25,069 bases of DNA from an uncultured Porphyromonadaceae bacterium (lineage in GTDB: Bacteria > Bacteroidota > Bacteroidia > Bacteroidales > Muribaculaceae). The notes under the pieces are model-generated. The model saw nothing but the letters and a program-made list of their open reading frames with translations, ran no database searches and was not told the origin of the DNA. The translations under genes and the position numbers were made by a program. Location: NCBI GenBank assembly GCA_947176615.1, contig CAMWRO010000009.1, positions 1-25,069 on the forward strand. The letters are read 5' to 3'. Shown one piece after another: positions 7,961 through 15,434 of this stretch; position 1 is the first letter of the stretch, and every line of letters begins with the position of its first letter.

Positions 7961-8473
7961 ATGAAAAAATTTTTGCTTGCTCTCTTTTCTATGGTAGGTA
8001 TCGCAGTTGCCGCCCAAGCCCAACCGGCCGAGCTATATGTCGGATATGGCGGTTACACTCAGATGGATGCATGTGACATGCACGACGGCGGGAAAGTCAA
8101 TACCGCATGGGGCGCGGTCACTGCCGGTGTAAACTTCAAGGTCGCGCCTAAATTCTGGATCGGACCTTCCTACACTTTCTCGTCAAGCAGCTACAAACAT
8201 TCCGATGCCAATATATACTACCATGTCATCATGCTTAACGCCCGTTATGAATACTGGCGCAACAGCATCGTGACTCTTTACGGACACTTCGGTATCGGTG
8301 CCGACATTTCCCACATGACATGGGACGACGATTCCAAAAACAAAGGCTACTTTGCCGTACAGGTGACTCCCCTCGGCGCACAGGTCGGGATTTCACGTTC
8401 AGCGACCATGTTCGGCGAAATCGGATTTGGCGCGCAGGGCCTCGTTCAGGTCGGCATGAGATTCAGCCTTTAA
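7961..8473 (+). CDS. Outer membrane beta-barrel protein, small
   Basis: Predicted eight-stranded-type outer-membrane barrel of unknown role. The 170-residue protein has a signal peptide (MKKFLLALFSMVGIAVAAQA, cleavage near residue 20). Alternating polar and aromatic strands follow, such as ELYVGYGGYTQ, WGAVTAGVNFKV, KFWIGPSYTF, HVIMLNARYEYW and VTLYGHFGIGADI. The final strand, LVQVGMRFSL, resembles a barrel-assembly signal although it does not end in Phe. The next small gene follows after 19 bp and is probably co-transcribed. I see no good promoter in the 170 bp before it, though there is room for one shared region with udk. Confidence 0.8.
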   Translation: MKKFLLALFSMVGIAVAAQAQPAELYVGYGGYTQMDACDMHDGGKVNTAWGAVTAGVNFKVAPKFWIGPSYTFSSSSYKHSDANIYYHVIMLNARYEYWRNSIVTLYGHFGIGADISHMTWDDDSKNKGYFAVQVTPLGAQVGISRSATMFGEIGFGAQGLVQVGMRFSL

Positions 8474-8492
8474 CATATATATATCTTACTAT

Positions 8493-8729
8493 ATGAGCGA
8501 CAGATTATCTTGCGAGGAGCGCAAGGAACTCCCCGACAGCGTTTACGGACTGCCTGAAAGGCATGAATATCCTATGCCCGACGCGGCTCATGTGCGCGCG
8601 GCCGAAGCCTATTTCAGATATTGTCCCGAAAACCTGAAACCCAAACTCGCACGGGCCATACTTGCCCGCGCTCAGGAATGCGGAGTAGACGTGGAAAGTA
8701 CCACGGTTCTCTCCTATGCACAGAAATAA
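8493..8729 (+). CDS. Small DUF6582-like protein
   Basis: A 78-residue cytoplasmic protein with no signal peptide. The strings VYGLPERHEYPMPDAAHVRAAEAYFRYC and LARAILARAQECGVDV resemble the DUF6582-type motif (F/Y-GLP-x-x-x-x-YP-x-x-D-x-x-HV-x-x-A), found in small proteins and in some phage-related ones. Function is unknown. It follows the barrel gene by 19 bp and is closed by a clear terminator, so the two form a transcription unit. The match was made from memory and is moderate. Confidence 0.7.
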   Translation: MSDRLSCEERKELPDSVYGLPERHEYPMPDAAHVRAAEAYFRYCPENLKPKLARAILARAQECGVDVESTTVLSYAQK

Positions 8730-8756
8730 CCTTTACCTACTCAATAGAGCAACGTC

Positions 8757-8792
8757 AAGGCCGCACCGTTTTCATAACGCGTGCGGCCTTTT
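8757..8792 (+). terminator. Rho-independent terminator
   Basis: Perfect 10 bp stem AAGGCCGCAC (8757-8766) / GTGCGGCCTT (8781-8790) with a 14-base loop and T residues after the stem. It ends the two-gene unit 7961-8729. Confidence 0.8.
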
Positions 8793-8859
8793 AACTCATT
8801 GACCGACAATATAGCCACTGCCTGCTGCGTTAAATATATGAAACTAATCCCAAAATATT

Positions 8860-9525
8860 ATGAAACGGTTCTTTATTGCTGCTGCGGCCACATGCCTGTC
8901 TATGACATGCTTGGCACAGGAATCAACCCCGGTCGAATATAACGGATGGGGAGTGCGCGTATCCGCTGACATCACTATGCCGGGAAAATGGAAGACATCA
9001 AACGGCGAAAAAGTGAAGATGTACAAAAACGGGTGGGGAATCGCTGCGGGAGCCGTCTACAATCACCCATTAGGGAAAAACTTCTACATCGAGCCGGGAG
9101 CATCATTGTTTTACGACACATACGAGTATGACGATTTAATGCTGAGTACAGGTGACAACCCTGTCACAGCCAATCCGTCGGTCAACAAATTCGGCCTGCG
9201 GATTCCGGTCGTTATCGGATACCGGTTCGTCCTGTTGAACCGCCTCGAAATGTCAGTTTTTACCGGCCCGGAACTCAGCTATGCTTTAAGCGGCAAAATC
9301 AAGGTCAAGGACGAGTGGAATCTTGGCGACGACTTCCCCACCGACCTTTTCGGCAAACACGGATACCGCAGGGCCGACTGCCGGTGGAGAGCCGGACTCG
9401 GAATCTACCCCGACGAGCGATGGATGGTTTCTGTCAGCGGAGCTTTCGGCCTCATTGACCAGCACAAAAACGACTTGTCGTTCCACGAGAACATGATTAC
9501 CATTTCCGTGGGATACGACTTCTAA
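8860..9525 (+). CDS. Outer membrane beta-barrel protein
   Basis: A 221-residue exported protein with a signal peptide ending near CLAQ (residue 20). Its barrel-like alternation resembles the outer-membrane beta-barrel family (PF13568 type): WGVRVSADITM, WGIAAGAVYNHPLGKNFYIEPGASLFYDTY, NKFGLRIPVVIGYRF, LEMSVFTGPELSYALSG and a last strand MITISVGYDF. The terminal Phe is the usual barrel-assembly signal. The role is unknown. It stands alone between the terminator at 8757-8792 and a convergent gene that begins 3 bp after its stop. Confidence 0.85.
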   Translation: MKRFFIAAAATCLSMTCLAQESTPVEYNGWGVRVSADITMPGKWKTSNGEKVKMYKNGWGIAAGAVYNHPLGKNFYIEPGASLFYDTYEYDDLMLSTGDNPVTANPSVNKFGLRIPVVIGYRFVLLNRLEMSVFTGPELSYALSGKIKVKDEWNLGDDFPTDLFGKHGYRRADCRWRAGLGIYPDERWMVSVSGAFGLIDQHKNDLSFHENMITISVGYDF

Positions 9526-9528
9526 CCG

Positions 9529-10689
9529 TCAGATTACAACCTTGACCGACTTCACCCCGTCAGTCACAATATAAACGCCTTGGGAAAGGCCCGAGACGTC
9601 AATATCGTTGCGCCCCGGCATCAGGTCAATAACTTTCACGCATATTCCCGATGCCGAATAGACCGACACCTTGCACCGCGCGTCGGAAAGCAACGACAAC
9701 ACCCCGTTCCCACACGCAAGGAGACTGAACGAGTCACTCATGGGCCTAATCTCGTCAACGGAACTCATCTCGGCCTCGGGATGAAGGTCCTGTCCACCAC
9801 TAACCTCGGTCGAAATCTCACCTATGCGCCCGTGTTCCGCATTTATGGCCGTATAGACCTTAAAGAAGTCGGCATGGGTCAGACTGACAGCTTTTCCCTC
9901 ATCATCAACCGCCCAGTCGAGCTTGAAACCCGGGTCCTCGGCATTGGGACGGTTGTCGACATAACCCCACGGGAGAAATTTCATCACGACCTCCCCGTTA
10001 TAGTCATACGCATTGTCGGCAAGACGTGTTCCTTCAAATGTCATTTCCTCCTCGTCACTCCATTCAGGCCAGTAAGCCTGACGGTGAAAGCTGTTTTTCA
10101 GCACATACCCCGACGGTGCCTCGGGGTCATTGGATGTCCAGCGTATATAGGTGTCATCGGTAATAGCCGAGTTGTCAGGGTCAGGTGTCGCCACCTTGTC
10201 CTTTTCAGGCCGGTAATAGGTGATACGGTAATTGTGAAACGTGGTCGCGGCATTATACTCGCTCCCGGCAAGCTCATACCACGGGTCGTCGGCAATACCG
10301 TTGCCGTTGACATCGACACTGACCATCACTATTCCCGGCTCGCTTGACCCGCCGTCACCTTTTCGGTCGGAGCGGATAGCGTTGCCGAATATCTTGAAGT
10401 CATACTCTCCCTCGACATTAACCACCGGGTGGTCAAAGGCAAAAACGACATATCCGCCGAATGAACCCAGAGAAATCATGCCCGGCATGGGGTCACTCGC
10501 CGTGCCGGCAATGTTCAGCTGCGCCTCGGCAAGGATGTCATCGGCATTCCACCCCTCTTCCCACCAAGGCACTTCATTGACAAACTGCCCGGGGGCGGGA
10601 CAAAATTCAAGCACACGGTCGATATAAGGATTGACCGCCGACATGCCGAGCGATGCGGCAAGAATCACAGAACAGACTGATCGTTTCAT
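9529..10689 (-). CDS. Surface protein of the B12 operon with T9SS-like C-terminal domain
   Basis: A 386-residue secreted protein with a signal peptide (MKRSVCSVILAASLGMSA) and no lipobox. The main domain (about 20-300) resembles the cell-surface or PKD-like proteins encoded beside BtuB/BtuG in Bacteroidota, with strings such as VLEFCPAPGQFVNEVPWWEEG, SLGSFGGYVVFAFDHPV, FKIFGNA, WYELAGSEY and LPWGYVDNRPN. The last ~65 residues (VSVYSASGICVKVIDLMPGRNDIDVSGLSQGVYIVTDG) look like a type A T9SS sorting domain. It starts 6 bp after the btuG-like stop, so it is third in the cobalamin-riboswitch operon. I infer a role in corrinoid binding or capture; it may correspond to BtuH-type accessory proteins, but I cannot confirm that. 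Confidence 0.75.
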   Translation of the reverse strand: MKRSVCSVILAASLGMSAVNPYIDRVLEFCPAPGQFVNEVPWWEEGWNADDILAEAQLNIAGTASDPMPGMISLGSFGGYVVFAFDHPVVNVEGEYDFKIFGNAIRSDRKGDGGSSEPGIVMVSVDVNGNGIADDPWYELAGSEYNAATTFHNYRITYYRPEKDKVATPDPDNSAITDDTYIRWTSNDPEAPSGYVLKNSFHRQAYWPEWSDEEEMTFEGTRLADNAYDYNGEVVMKFLPWGYVDNRPNAEDPGFKLDWAVDDEGKAVSLTHADFFKVYTAINAEHGRIGEISTEVSGGQDLHPEAEMSSVDEIRPMSDSFSLLACGNGVLSLLSDARCKVSVYSASGICVKVIDLMPGRNDIDVSGLSQGVYIVTDGVKSVKVVI

Positions 10690-10695
10690 AATTCA

Positions 10696-11853
10696 TTACT
10701 CATTTATTGACTGACCCGTAAAAACGATATGGGCCGGAATATCGCCGGTGCGCACACTCCATTTCAACACCCCGTCGCTGCCGAAACAATACAGATAGCC
10801 GGGATTGACATAGTTGCGCGCATCGGTGACAAAAATTTCTTTCGTGACAGGGTTTACCGCGACCGCATAGGGCTTGTGTATCCTCGCCTCAGTGCCGTCA
10901 GTGATGAAGCAGTCATTCACGACCTCGCGGGTGGCGATGTTGACAATCTGATAGCTGGAAGGCATCTCGACGCCGGTCTCACGGTTGTCGACCGCGATGA
11001 CATAGAGCGAATCGCCGTCAAGCCAGTAGTTTCCCACGTTGACATCAAGAACCTTTTCCATGCGTCTCTTGCGGGTATCATAGCAGTACAGTCGCGGAGG
11101 AACGTCATAGTAATCGCCGCGCGAGCTGACCCACAAGTTTCCATACCGGTCAGCTATACAATATTCAAGATTGATTGCGACCTGAATCGTTTCAAGCACC
11201 CTGAACGTCGACAGGTCTATCACCGTGACGGTGTTCTCATAATTCGGCACCATGTATCCGCCCGAGTTGGCCACATAGATTTTGCCGTCGGCAATATCCA
11301 GTCCGTCGGGCTGGAATCCCACTATGCAGCGGTCCACGACCTGCATGGTGGCGGTATCCACCTTTGCCACAAACCCTTTCTGACGATATTCCGGGTCTAT
11401 GACCACCGGCCCGGCATAGCTCGTGACATAGGCATACCCTTCCCAGAAACGGATAAAGCGGCAATTGGGTATGTCAATCTGCCCCATGCGCCGGGCGGTT
11501 GCCGCATCCATCACCTCGACCTTGTTGGAACAATTGATTACGGCATACATGCGCGAACCGTAGATAGCGATATCGTTGCCCACGTCGCCCATCTCCTTAG
11601 GCACGTCGGGATTGGCGTTGCCATATATATTGCGGGTATATATACCCGTCGAACAGTCATAATAGTCGAGCGTCGACTTGTTGGACCCCATATTACCCTC
11701 GTTGAGAAGATAAAACCCCGACACCGAGTTAAGCTCGGGCCGCCACACGGGAACCTCCTCGGGAATAAAGATAATGTCATCGTTGCGGCACGAGGTAAAC
11801 AATGCCGCAGCGAAAACCGCTATATATAATAATGTGTAACGGAGAGCTGTCAT
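10696..11853 (-). CDS. btuG: BtuG-like surface beta-propeller lipoprotein (DUF5074/YVTN type)
   Basis: Predicted surface lipoprotein that captures vitamin B12 and hands it to the BtuB-type receptor, as described for Bacteroides BtuG. The 385-residue protein has a signal peptide with lipobox LFTSC (C22). The propeller contains repeated blades, such as GFYLLNEGNMGSNKSTLDYYD, GNDIAIYGSRMYAVINCSNKVEVMD, PDGLDIADGKIYVANSGGY, NTVTVIDLSTFRVLETI and PYAVAVNPVTKEIFVTDARNY. The first codon overlaps the receptor gene stop (ATGA, 11850-11853), so the two are translationally coupled. A riboswitch upstream of the receptor supports the B12 assignment. Confidence 0.87.
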   Translation of the reverse strand: MTALRYTLLYIAVFAAALFTSCRNDDIIFIPEEVPVWRPELNSVSGFYLLNEGNMGSNKSTLDYYDCSTGIYTRNIYGNANPDVPKEMGDVGNDIAIYGSRMYAVINCSNKVEVMDAATARRMGQIDIPNCRFIRFWEGYAYVTSYAGPVVIDPEYRQKGFVAKVDTATMQVVDRCIVGFQPDGLDIADGKIYVANSGGYMVPNYENTVTVIDLSTFRVLETIQVAINLEYCIADRYGNLWVSSRGDYYDVPPRLYCYDTRKRRMEKVLDVNVGNYWLDGDSLYVIAVDNRETGVEMPSSYQIVNIATREVVNDCFITDGTEARIHKPYAVAVNPVTKEIFVTDARNYVNPGYLYCFGSDGVLKWSVRTGDIPAHIVFTGQSINE

Positions 11854-13910
11854 ATATCAAATTTCAGTATGATTTTATAATTACGGCCCGGCATCGGGTA
11901 ATTCTGTATCACCTCATACTGCTGGTTCAGCAGATTGTTGACCTCGGCGGTGACGCGCAGCGACATCTTGCGCCGGAGCGTGAAACGCCATGAGGCCGAA
12001 ATGTCGCTTGTGTACCACGGCTGCTCATAGTTGGCTGGGATATTGGACGAGTTGTGATAACGCTCGCCGACATATATAAAGCTGTAATTCAGCTCGGCGC
12101 GTCGCCAAGTCGCATTGAGTGTGGCCGATCCGCTGTGACGGGGGATATAGGCAATCTGCCCTTTATAGGTCCCGGCCTCGTCAAGACAGTCAGTGGGGTC
12201 CGAGTAGTCCTGAGCCCGCTGGAAAGTATAGGTCAGATGCCCGTTGAGCATCAGTCCCGCGACCGGTTCCATCGCGAGGTTGGCTGTCACGTCGATACCG
12301 CGTATCTTGACCCGCCCGATGTTCATCATCATCCACCGGTACTGACCGTTACCCTTCGGTACCGCTATGATTTTATCATCCACGATATTGTAATAGGCAT
12401 CGGCACTGAGGTCGACCGAACTGAACACCGTGGCATCGAAGTCGCGGTGAAACGAACCGCCGAGATTCCATTGCGTCGCCATCTCGGGCCGCAGCGAGGC
12501 GTTGCCGATGTCGGTATAATAAAGGTCGTTGAACGTCGGCATCCGGAATATTCGCTTGTAGTAGGCGCGGAAGGTCAGTTCATGCTGTTTCCACGGCTGC
12601 CACGACATGAAGACGGCGGGTGTCAGCTTGTCTCGGTGATACACCCGCGTCACGCCCCCCTGAGCCTCGGGACTTTTCACACGGTCGGTGACAAATGTCC
12701 CGAGCACACTGGCATTGACCTTGAAACCGCCGCGGTGAAACGATGTCGCAAGCGCCGACAGAACGGTGTGACGCACGGGGCGCGAAAAGTTGGCAAGCTC
12801 GGCATCAAGCGTGTTCCACTGGTAATCGACGGCGAGATTGGCATGCCACCCGGGAAGAATGGTAAACTTGTTGGCGGCCGACACATATACCTCATCCTGC
12901 CAAAACTTGTTGTCAAGATACATCAGTGTAGTGTCGGGGTTGAGATAGCGCATGTAGTCGCGGGCATACTTGGCATTGACCTGCAGGGCATATCTCGACG
13001 AGAACGATCGGCGGTAACGCCCTTGGGCAAAGAAATTGCGGTCCCATTGCCGCTGGGAATTTTTCCACACGTTGTTGACTATCGCGCCGGGGATTCCGCG
13101 TTCCGAGTCATAGTAATAGACGCGCGCCTGCCAGTAGCCGCGATAAATCGACCCGTAGAGACCGCCCTCGACACGCAGCGCGCGGATGTCGCCGTTGCGG
13201 CGGGTCGCGGTCGTGTCCCATGCCGGCGTCCCGTCACTGAACATCTTGCGGTAACGGAAACGGTAACGCCCTGTCGCATAGGTGTACTCGGCACTGAGCG
13301 TCGCGCTGACATTCTCGCTGATTTTATAATCGAGACGGGCCGAGGGGTTGGCGAGGCCGAATGAGCCGGCTCGCATCGTGACATTGAAATTAACCCGCTT
13401 GTCGTCGTCAAACTGCGGCCTGCGCGACTGGAGGTAGACCGTCCCGGCACTACCGTAGTCCTTGGCGCTCTGAAAGATATCGCTTTTCTGCCCGTTATAC
13501 ATGGTAATGGCCTCAATATTGTCGAGCGAGAACTTTCCGAGGTCAATCTGGCCGTTCTGGGCGTTTCCGAGCTGGATGCCGTCATAGAAAATCCCCATGT
13601 GGTTGGTCCCCATCGAGCGCATGTCGATGGTTTTGACACCCCCTACCCCGCCGTAATCCTTGATTTGCACTCCCGAAAAATAGCGCATGGCATCAGCCAC
13701 CGACTGGCTGTTGAGCCCTTCGAGCCTGCGGCCGTCAAGAGTCTGCGACGGTATCACCTCGCTGTAGGGCCGACGGGCCACGACCTTTACCGCGTCAAGG
13801 CTTATGGAATCCCCTGTCCCGACTTCCTGTGAATGGAGGCGGGACGTTGCGAGACTTGCAATCAGACAGAATGAGAGTATATAAAAAATCTTCACTTGGC
13901 CGGGGTTCAT
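11850..13910 (-). CDS. btuB: BtuB-like TonB-dependent cobalamin receptor
   Basis: TonB-dependent outer-membrane receptor predicted to import cobalamins. The 686-residue protein has a signal peptide (cleavage near HSQ, residue 28), then the plug domain (about 45-165: SISLDAVKVVARR, LNSQSVADAMRYFSGVQIKDYGG, IDMRSMGTNHMGIFYDGIQLGNAQNGQIDL). A 22-strand-type barrel follows, ending in YKIILKFDI. It lacks the N-terminal carboxypeptidase-like domain of SusC proteins and is of BtuB size. It is the first gene of the operon; a cobalamin riboswitch lies in its leader about 120 bases before the start. The substrate is inferred from that riboswitch and the coupled BtuG-like gene. Confidence 0.9.
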   Translation of the reverse strand: MNPGQVKIFYILSFCLIASLATSRLHSQEVGTGDSISLDAVKVVARRPYSEVIPSQTLDGRRLEGLNSQSVADAMRYFSGVQIKDYGGVGGVKTIDMRSMGTNHMGIFYDGIQLGNAQNGQIDLGKFSLDNIEAITMYNGQKSDIFQSAKDYGSAGTVYLQSRRPQFDDDKRVNFNVTMRAGSFGLANPSARLDYKISENVSATLSAEYTYATGRYRFRYRKMFSDGTPAWDTTATRRNGDIRALRVEGGLYGSIYRGYWQARVYYYDSERGIPGAIVNNVWKNSQRQWDRNFFAQGRYRRSFSSRYALQVNAKYARDYMRYLNPDTTLMYLDNKFWQDEVYVSAANKFTILPGWHANLAVDYQWNTLDAELANFSRPVRHTVLSALATSFHRGGFKVNASVLGTFVTDRVKSPEAQGGVTRVYHRDKLTPAVFMSWQPWKQHELTFRAYYKRIFRMPTFNDLYYTDIGNASLRPEMATQWNLGGSFHRDFDATVFSSVDLSADAYYNIVDDKIIAVPKGNGQYRWMMMNIGRVKIRGIDVTANLAMEPVAGLMLNGHLTYTFQRAQDYSDPTDCLDEAGTYKGQIAYIPRHSGSATLNATWRRAELNYSFIYVGERYHNSSNIPANYEQPWYTSDISASWRFTLRRKMSLRVTAEVNNLLNQQYEVIQNYPMPGRNYKIILKFDI

Positions 13911-14039
13911 TTATTCTTTTATCCGCGGGAAAGTGAAGACAGCAGCACCTACAAAGTCGCTCCGGTACACATAACCGGCACACGGCATGAAAAACCGACC
14001 GCAGGCAGTGTGCTGACAACCCTAAGTCCCGAGGGTTTC

Positions 14040-14222
14040 AACATCAGTTAACAGCAATGGCAGGCTTTCCGGCTCGACCCTGTCCCGTTTCGCCTTCCCG
14101 CCGGGCGATTACCGGCAGTGGCGTTGATGAAACGGTTTTATCGGGAACTCACGGCAGCGGCTCTGCTCGGGATTTTCACCCGATTTCCTTTTAACACGGC
14201 TTTTACACGCCGCGCACCATTC
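14040..14222 (-). ncRNA. Cobalamin riboswitch (AdoCbl/B12 element)
   Basis: Read on the minus strand, the leader has the signature blocks of the B12 riboswitch in order. First is GGTGCGC near 14218, then TTAAAAGGAAATCGGGTGAAAATCC (reverse of about 14169-14193). Next is the GCCGCTGCCGTGAG-type core, and last the B12 box AGCCGGAAAGCCTGCCA (reverse of 14058-14074). Consensus B12 boxes read AGCCAGGAGACCTGCC. It lies between the -7 box at 14230-14237 and the btuB start at 13910, so B12 should repress the uptake operon. The switch mechanism is not clear; a small 6 bp hairpin at 14018-14037 follows the box. The rest of the gap 13911-14314 holds no gene. Confidence 0.93.
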
Positions 14223-14229
14223 TGCATGG

Positions 14230-14237
14230 CAAAGTTA
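14230..14237 (-). promoter_or_regulatory. -7 box of the B12 uptake operon
   Basis: TAACTTTG on the minus strand matches TAnnTTTG and would start transcription just at the predicted 5' edge of the riboswitch (about 14222). No clear TTTG -33 box is seen. Confidence 0.5.
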
Positions 14238-14279
14238 CACATTTTTCCCGAATATGCTCCCCTTTGCTCTTTTATTTCT

Positions 14280-14321
14280 TAAGTAGATAATTTGAACATC
14301 TTCAATTTGAACATCTACTTA
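14280..14321. repeat. Nested repeat: 13 bp direct repeat inside a 9 bp inverted repeat
   Basis: AATTTGAACATCT occurs at 14289-14301 and again at 14304-14316. The pair lies inside the inverted repeat TAAGTAGAT (14280-14288) / ATCTACTTA (14313-14321). It covers the stop codon of the protease-like gene and its 3' flank; it may be a weak terminator, but there is no long T run. Confidence 0.7.
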
Positions 14322-15295
14322 CCAAGCTGGCGGCTCGTATAGGAATGGGGACGCAGATACACCCTACCCGACCGAAAGTCCAATACCGACTCGCCTGACA
14401 GAAAGTTGAAAAGATTGATATAATACGGCTCGCCATTGTCAAGCGTGTTGCTGAAATGCACTCGCTCTGAACCGATGCGGTTTCCCATCTGCATCAGCAC
14501 AATGCCGGTCCGGGCCTTGAAAAGGCCTCCGTTTACCTTTACAAGATCTTCTGAAACGGGGGCGGTCACACTCTTGGAATAAAGTTCGCGCGGCATTTTC
14601 ATTTTCACCCCGTCAATCCCGGTATTGACAAAAAAATGTCTCAGCACTCCGCTGACTGTCGCCTCGATATAATAGCGCGGTCCGGCTCCGAAAATATCCA
14701 TTGATGACAGTTGCGGCTCCATCGTGCAGAATCGCTCATATCCGTCAGGAACATCAAACCGAAATGTAATTGATGACACCATAGGAATCTGTTCGGTGAC
14801 AAAACGGCTGAGCACATCGGTCCCGATGACACTTATCTCACCGCTGCGGCCCGGCATAAAGGCGATGTTGTCTATTGTCGCGTGTATGGCCGTGTCAGGC
14901 TCGACCCACACCGATTCAGCAAGCGAGTCACAACGATAATGCACCCGGGAAACAGGGAAGGAGACAAGATACATCTTGGTCGAAAAAATTATATTGTCAC
15001 GGGTATCTGCTCCGATAACAGGAAAATTTATCGAATCCACCGAAAGACCCAGATTCCGCAACCTGACAATATCCTCGGGTGAAATCAGCGATGTGGGACT
15101 CCCGGTGTCTATGTGGAAATTAACATCAGGTGCAACCTCTACGACTCCGTTGCTGAAAAAATATGTGGCCGAAGTCATCGTGGAGTCGGAAAATGCGATT
15201 TTATCCTGTGCGGTACTGTTGAGGTAATATGTCCCGCCCATCGCCGAAAGCAACACAAATACAACAGCAAGTAGTATGAAATATATACGTTTCAT
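14315..15295 (-). CDS. Two-lobed retropepsin-like aspartic protease homologue
   Basis: A 326-residue protein with an N-terminal membrane anchor or signal (residues 4-19) and a periplasmic or surface body. The first lobe has the aspartic-protease motif FHIDTGSPTSLIS (D63-T-G) and the partner motif VIGTDVLSRF (156-165). The second lobe begins YYIEATVSGVLRHFFVNTG (N224-T-G) and ends with VLDFRSGRVYLRPH, mirroring the first lobe. The second catalytic Asp position is Asn, so a pepsin-type two-Asp site would be incomplete. It may act as a dimer, be inactive, or bind peptides. The family assignment rests on motifs only. It is transcribed alone, probably from the -7 box at 15345-15352. Confidence 0.7.
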   Translation of the reverse strand: MKRIYFILLAVVFVLLSAMGGTYYLNSTAQDKIAFSDSTMTSATYFFSNGVVEVAPDVNFHIDTGSPTSLISPEDIVRLRNLGLSVDSINFPVIGADTRDNIIFSTKMYLVSFPVSRVHYRCDSLAESVWVEPDTAIHATIDNIAFMPGRSGEISVIGTDVLSRFVTEQIPMVSSITFRFDVPDGYERFCTMEPQLSSMDIFGAGPRYYIEATVSGVLRHFFVNTGIDGVKMKMPRELYSKSVTAPVSEDLVKVNGGLFKARTGIVLMQMGNRIGSERVHFSNTLDNGEPYYINLFNFLSGESVLDFRSGRVYLRPHSYTSRQLGK

Positions 15296-15344
15296 GATGA
15301 ATTCTTAGAGGGTGATGGAAGAGAGTGCCGATTTTTTCGGAATA

Positions 15345-15352
15345 CAAATTTA
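15345..15352 (-). promoter_or_regulatory. Possible -7 box of the aspartic-protease-like gene
   Basis: TAAATTTG on the minus strand matches TAnnTTTG, 50 bases before the start at 15295. The -33 region has only a weak TG-containing match. An inverted repeat AGGGTGA (15309-15315) / TCACCCT (15364-15370) brackets it. Confidence 0.4.
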
Positions 15353-15434
15353 TATATTTTTACTCACCCTGACAGATTACTTAACCGATTTGCCACACAA
15401 GTTACAGCAGAGTGACAAATCAGCGACAACCGTG

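Noticed and set aside
12054..13364. Plus-strand open frame of 436 codons opposite the BtuB-like receptor, with a similar one at 10729-11829 opposite BtuG
   Set aside because: Both are shadows of strongly supported genes and have no recognisable domains or start signals.
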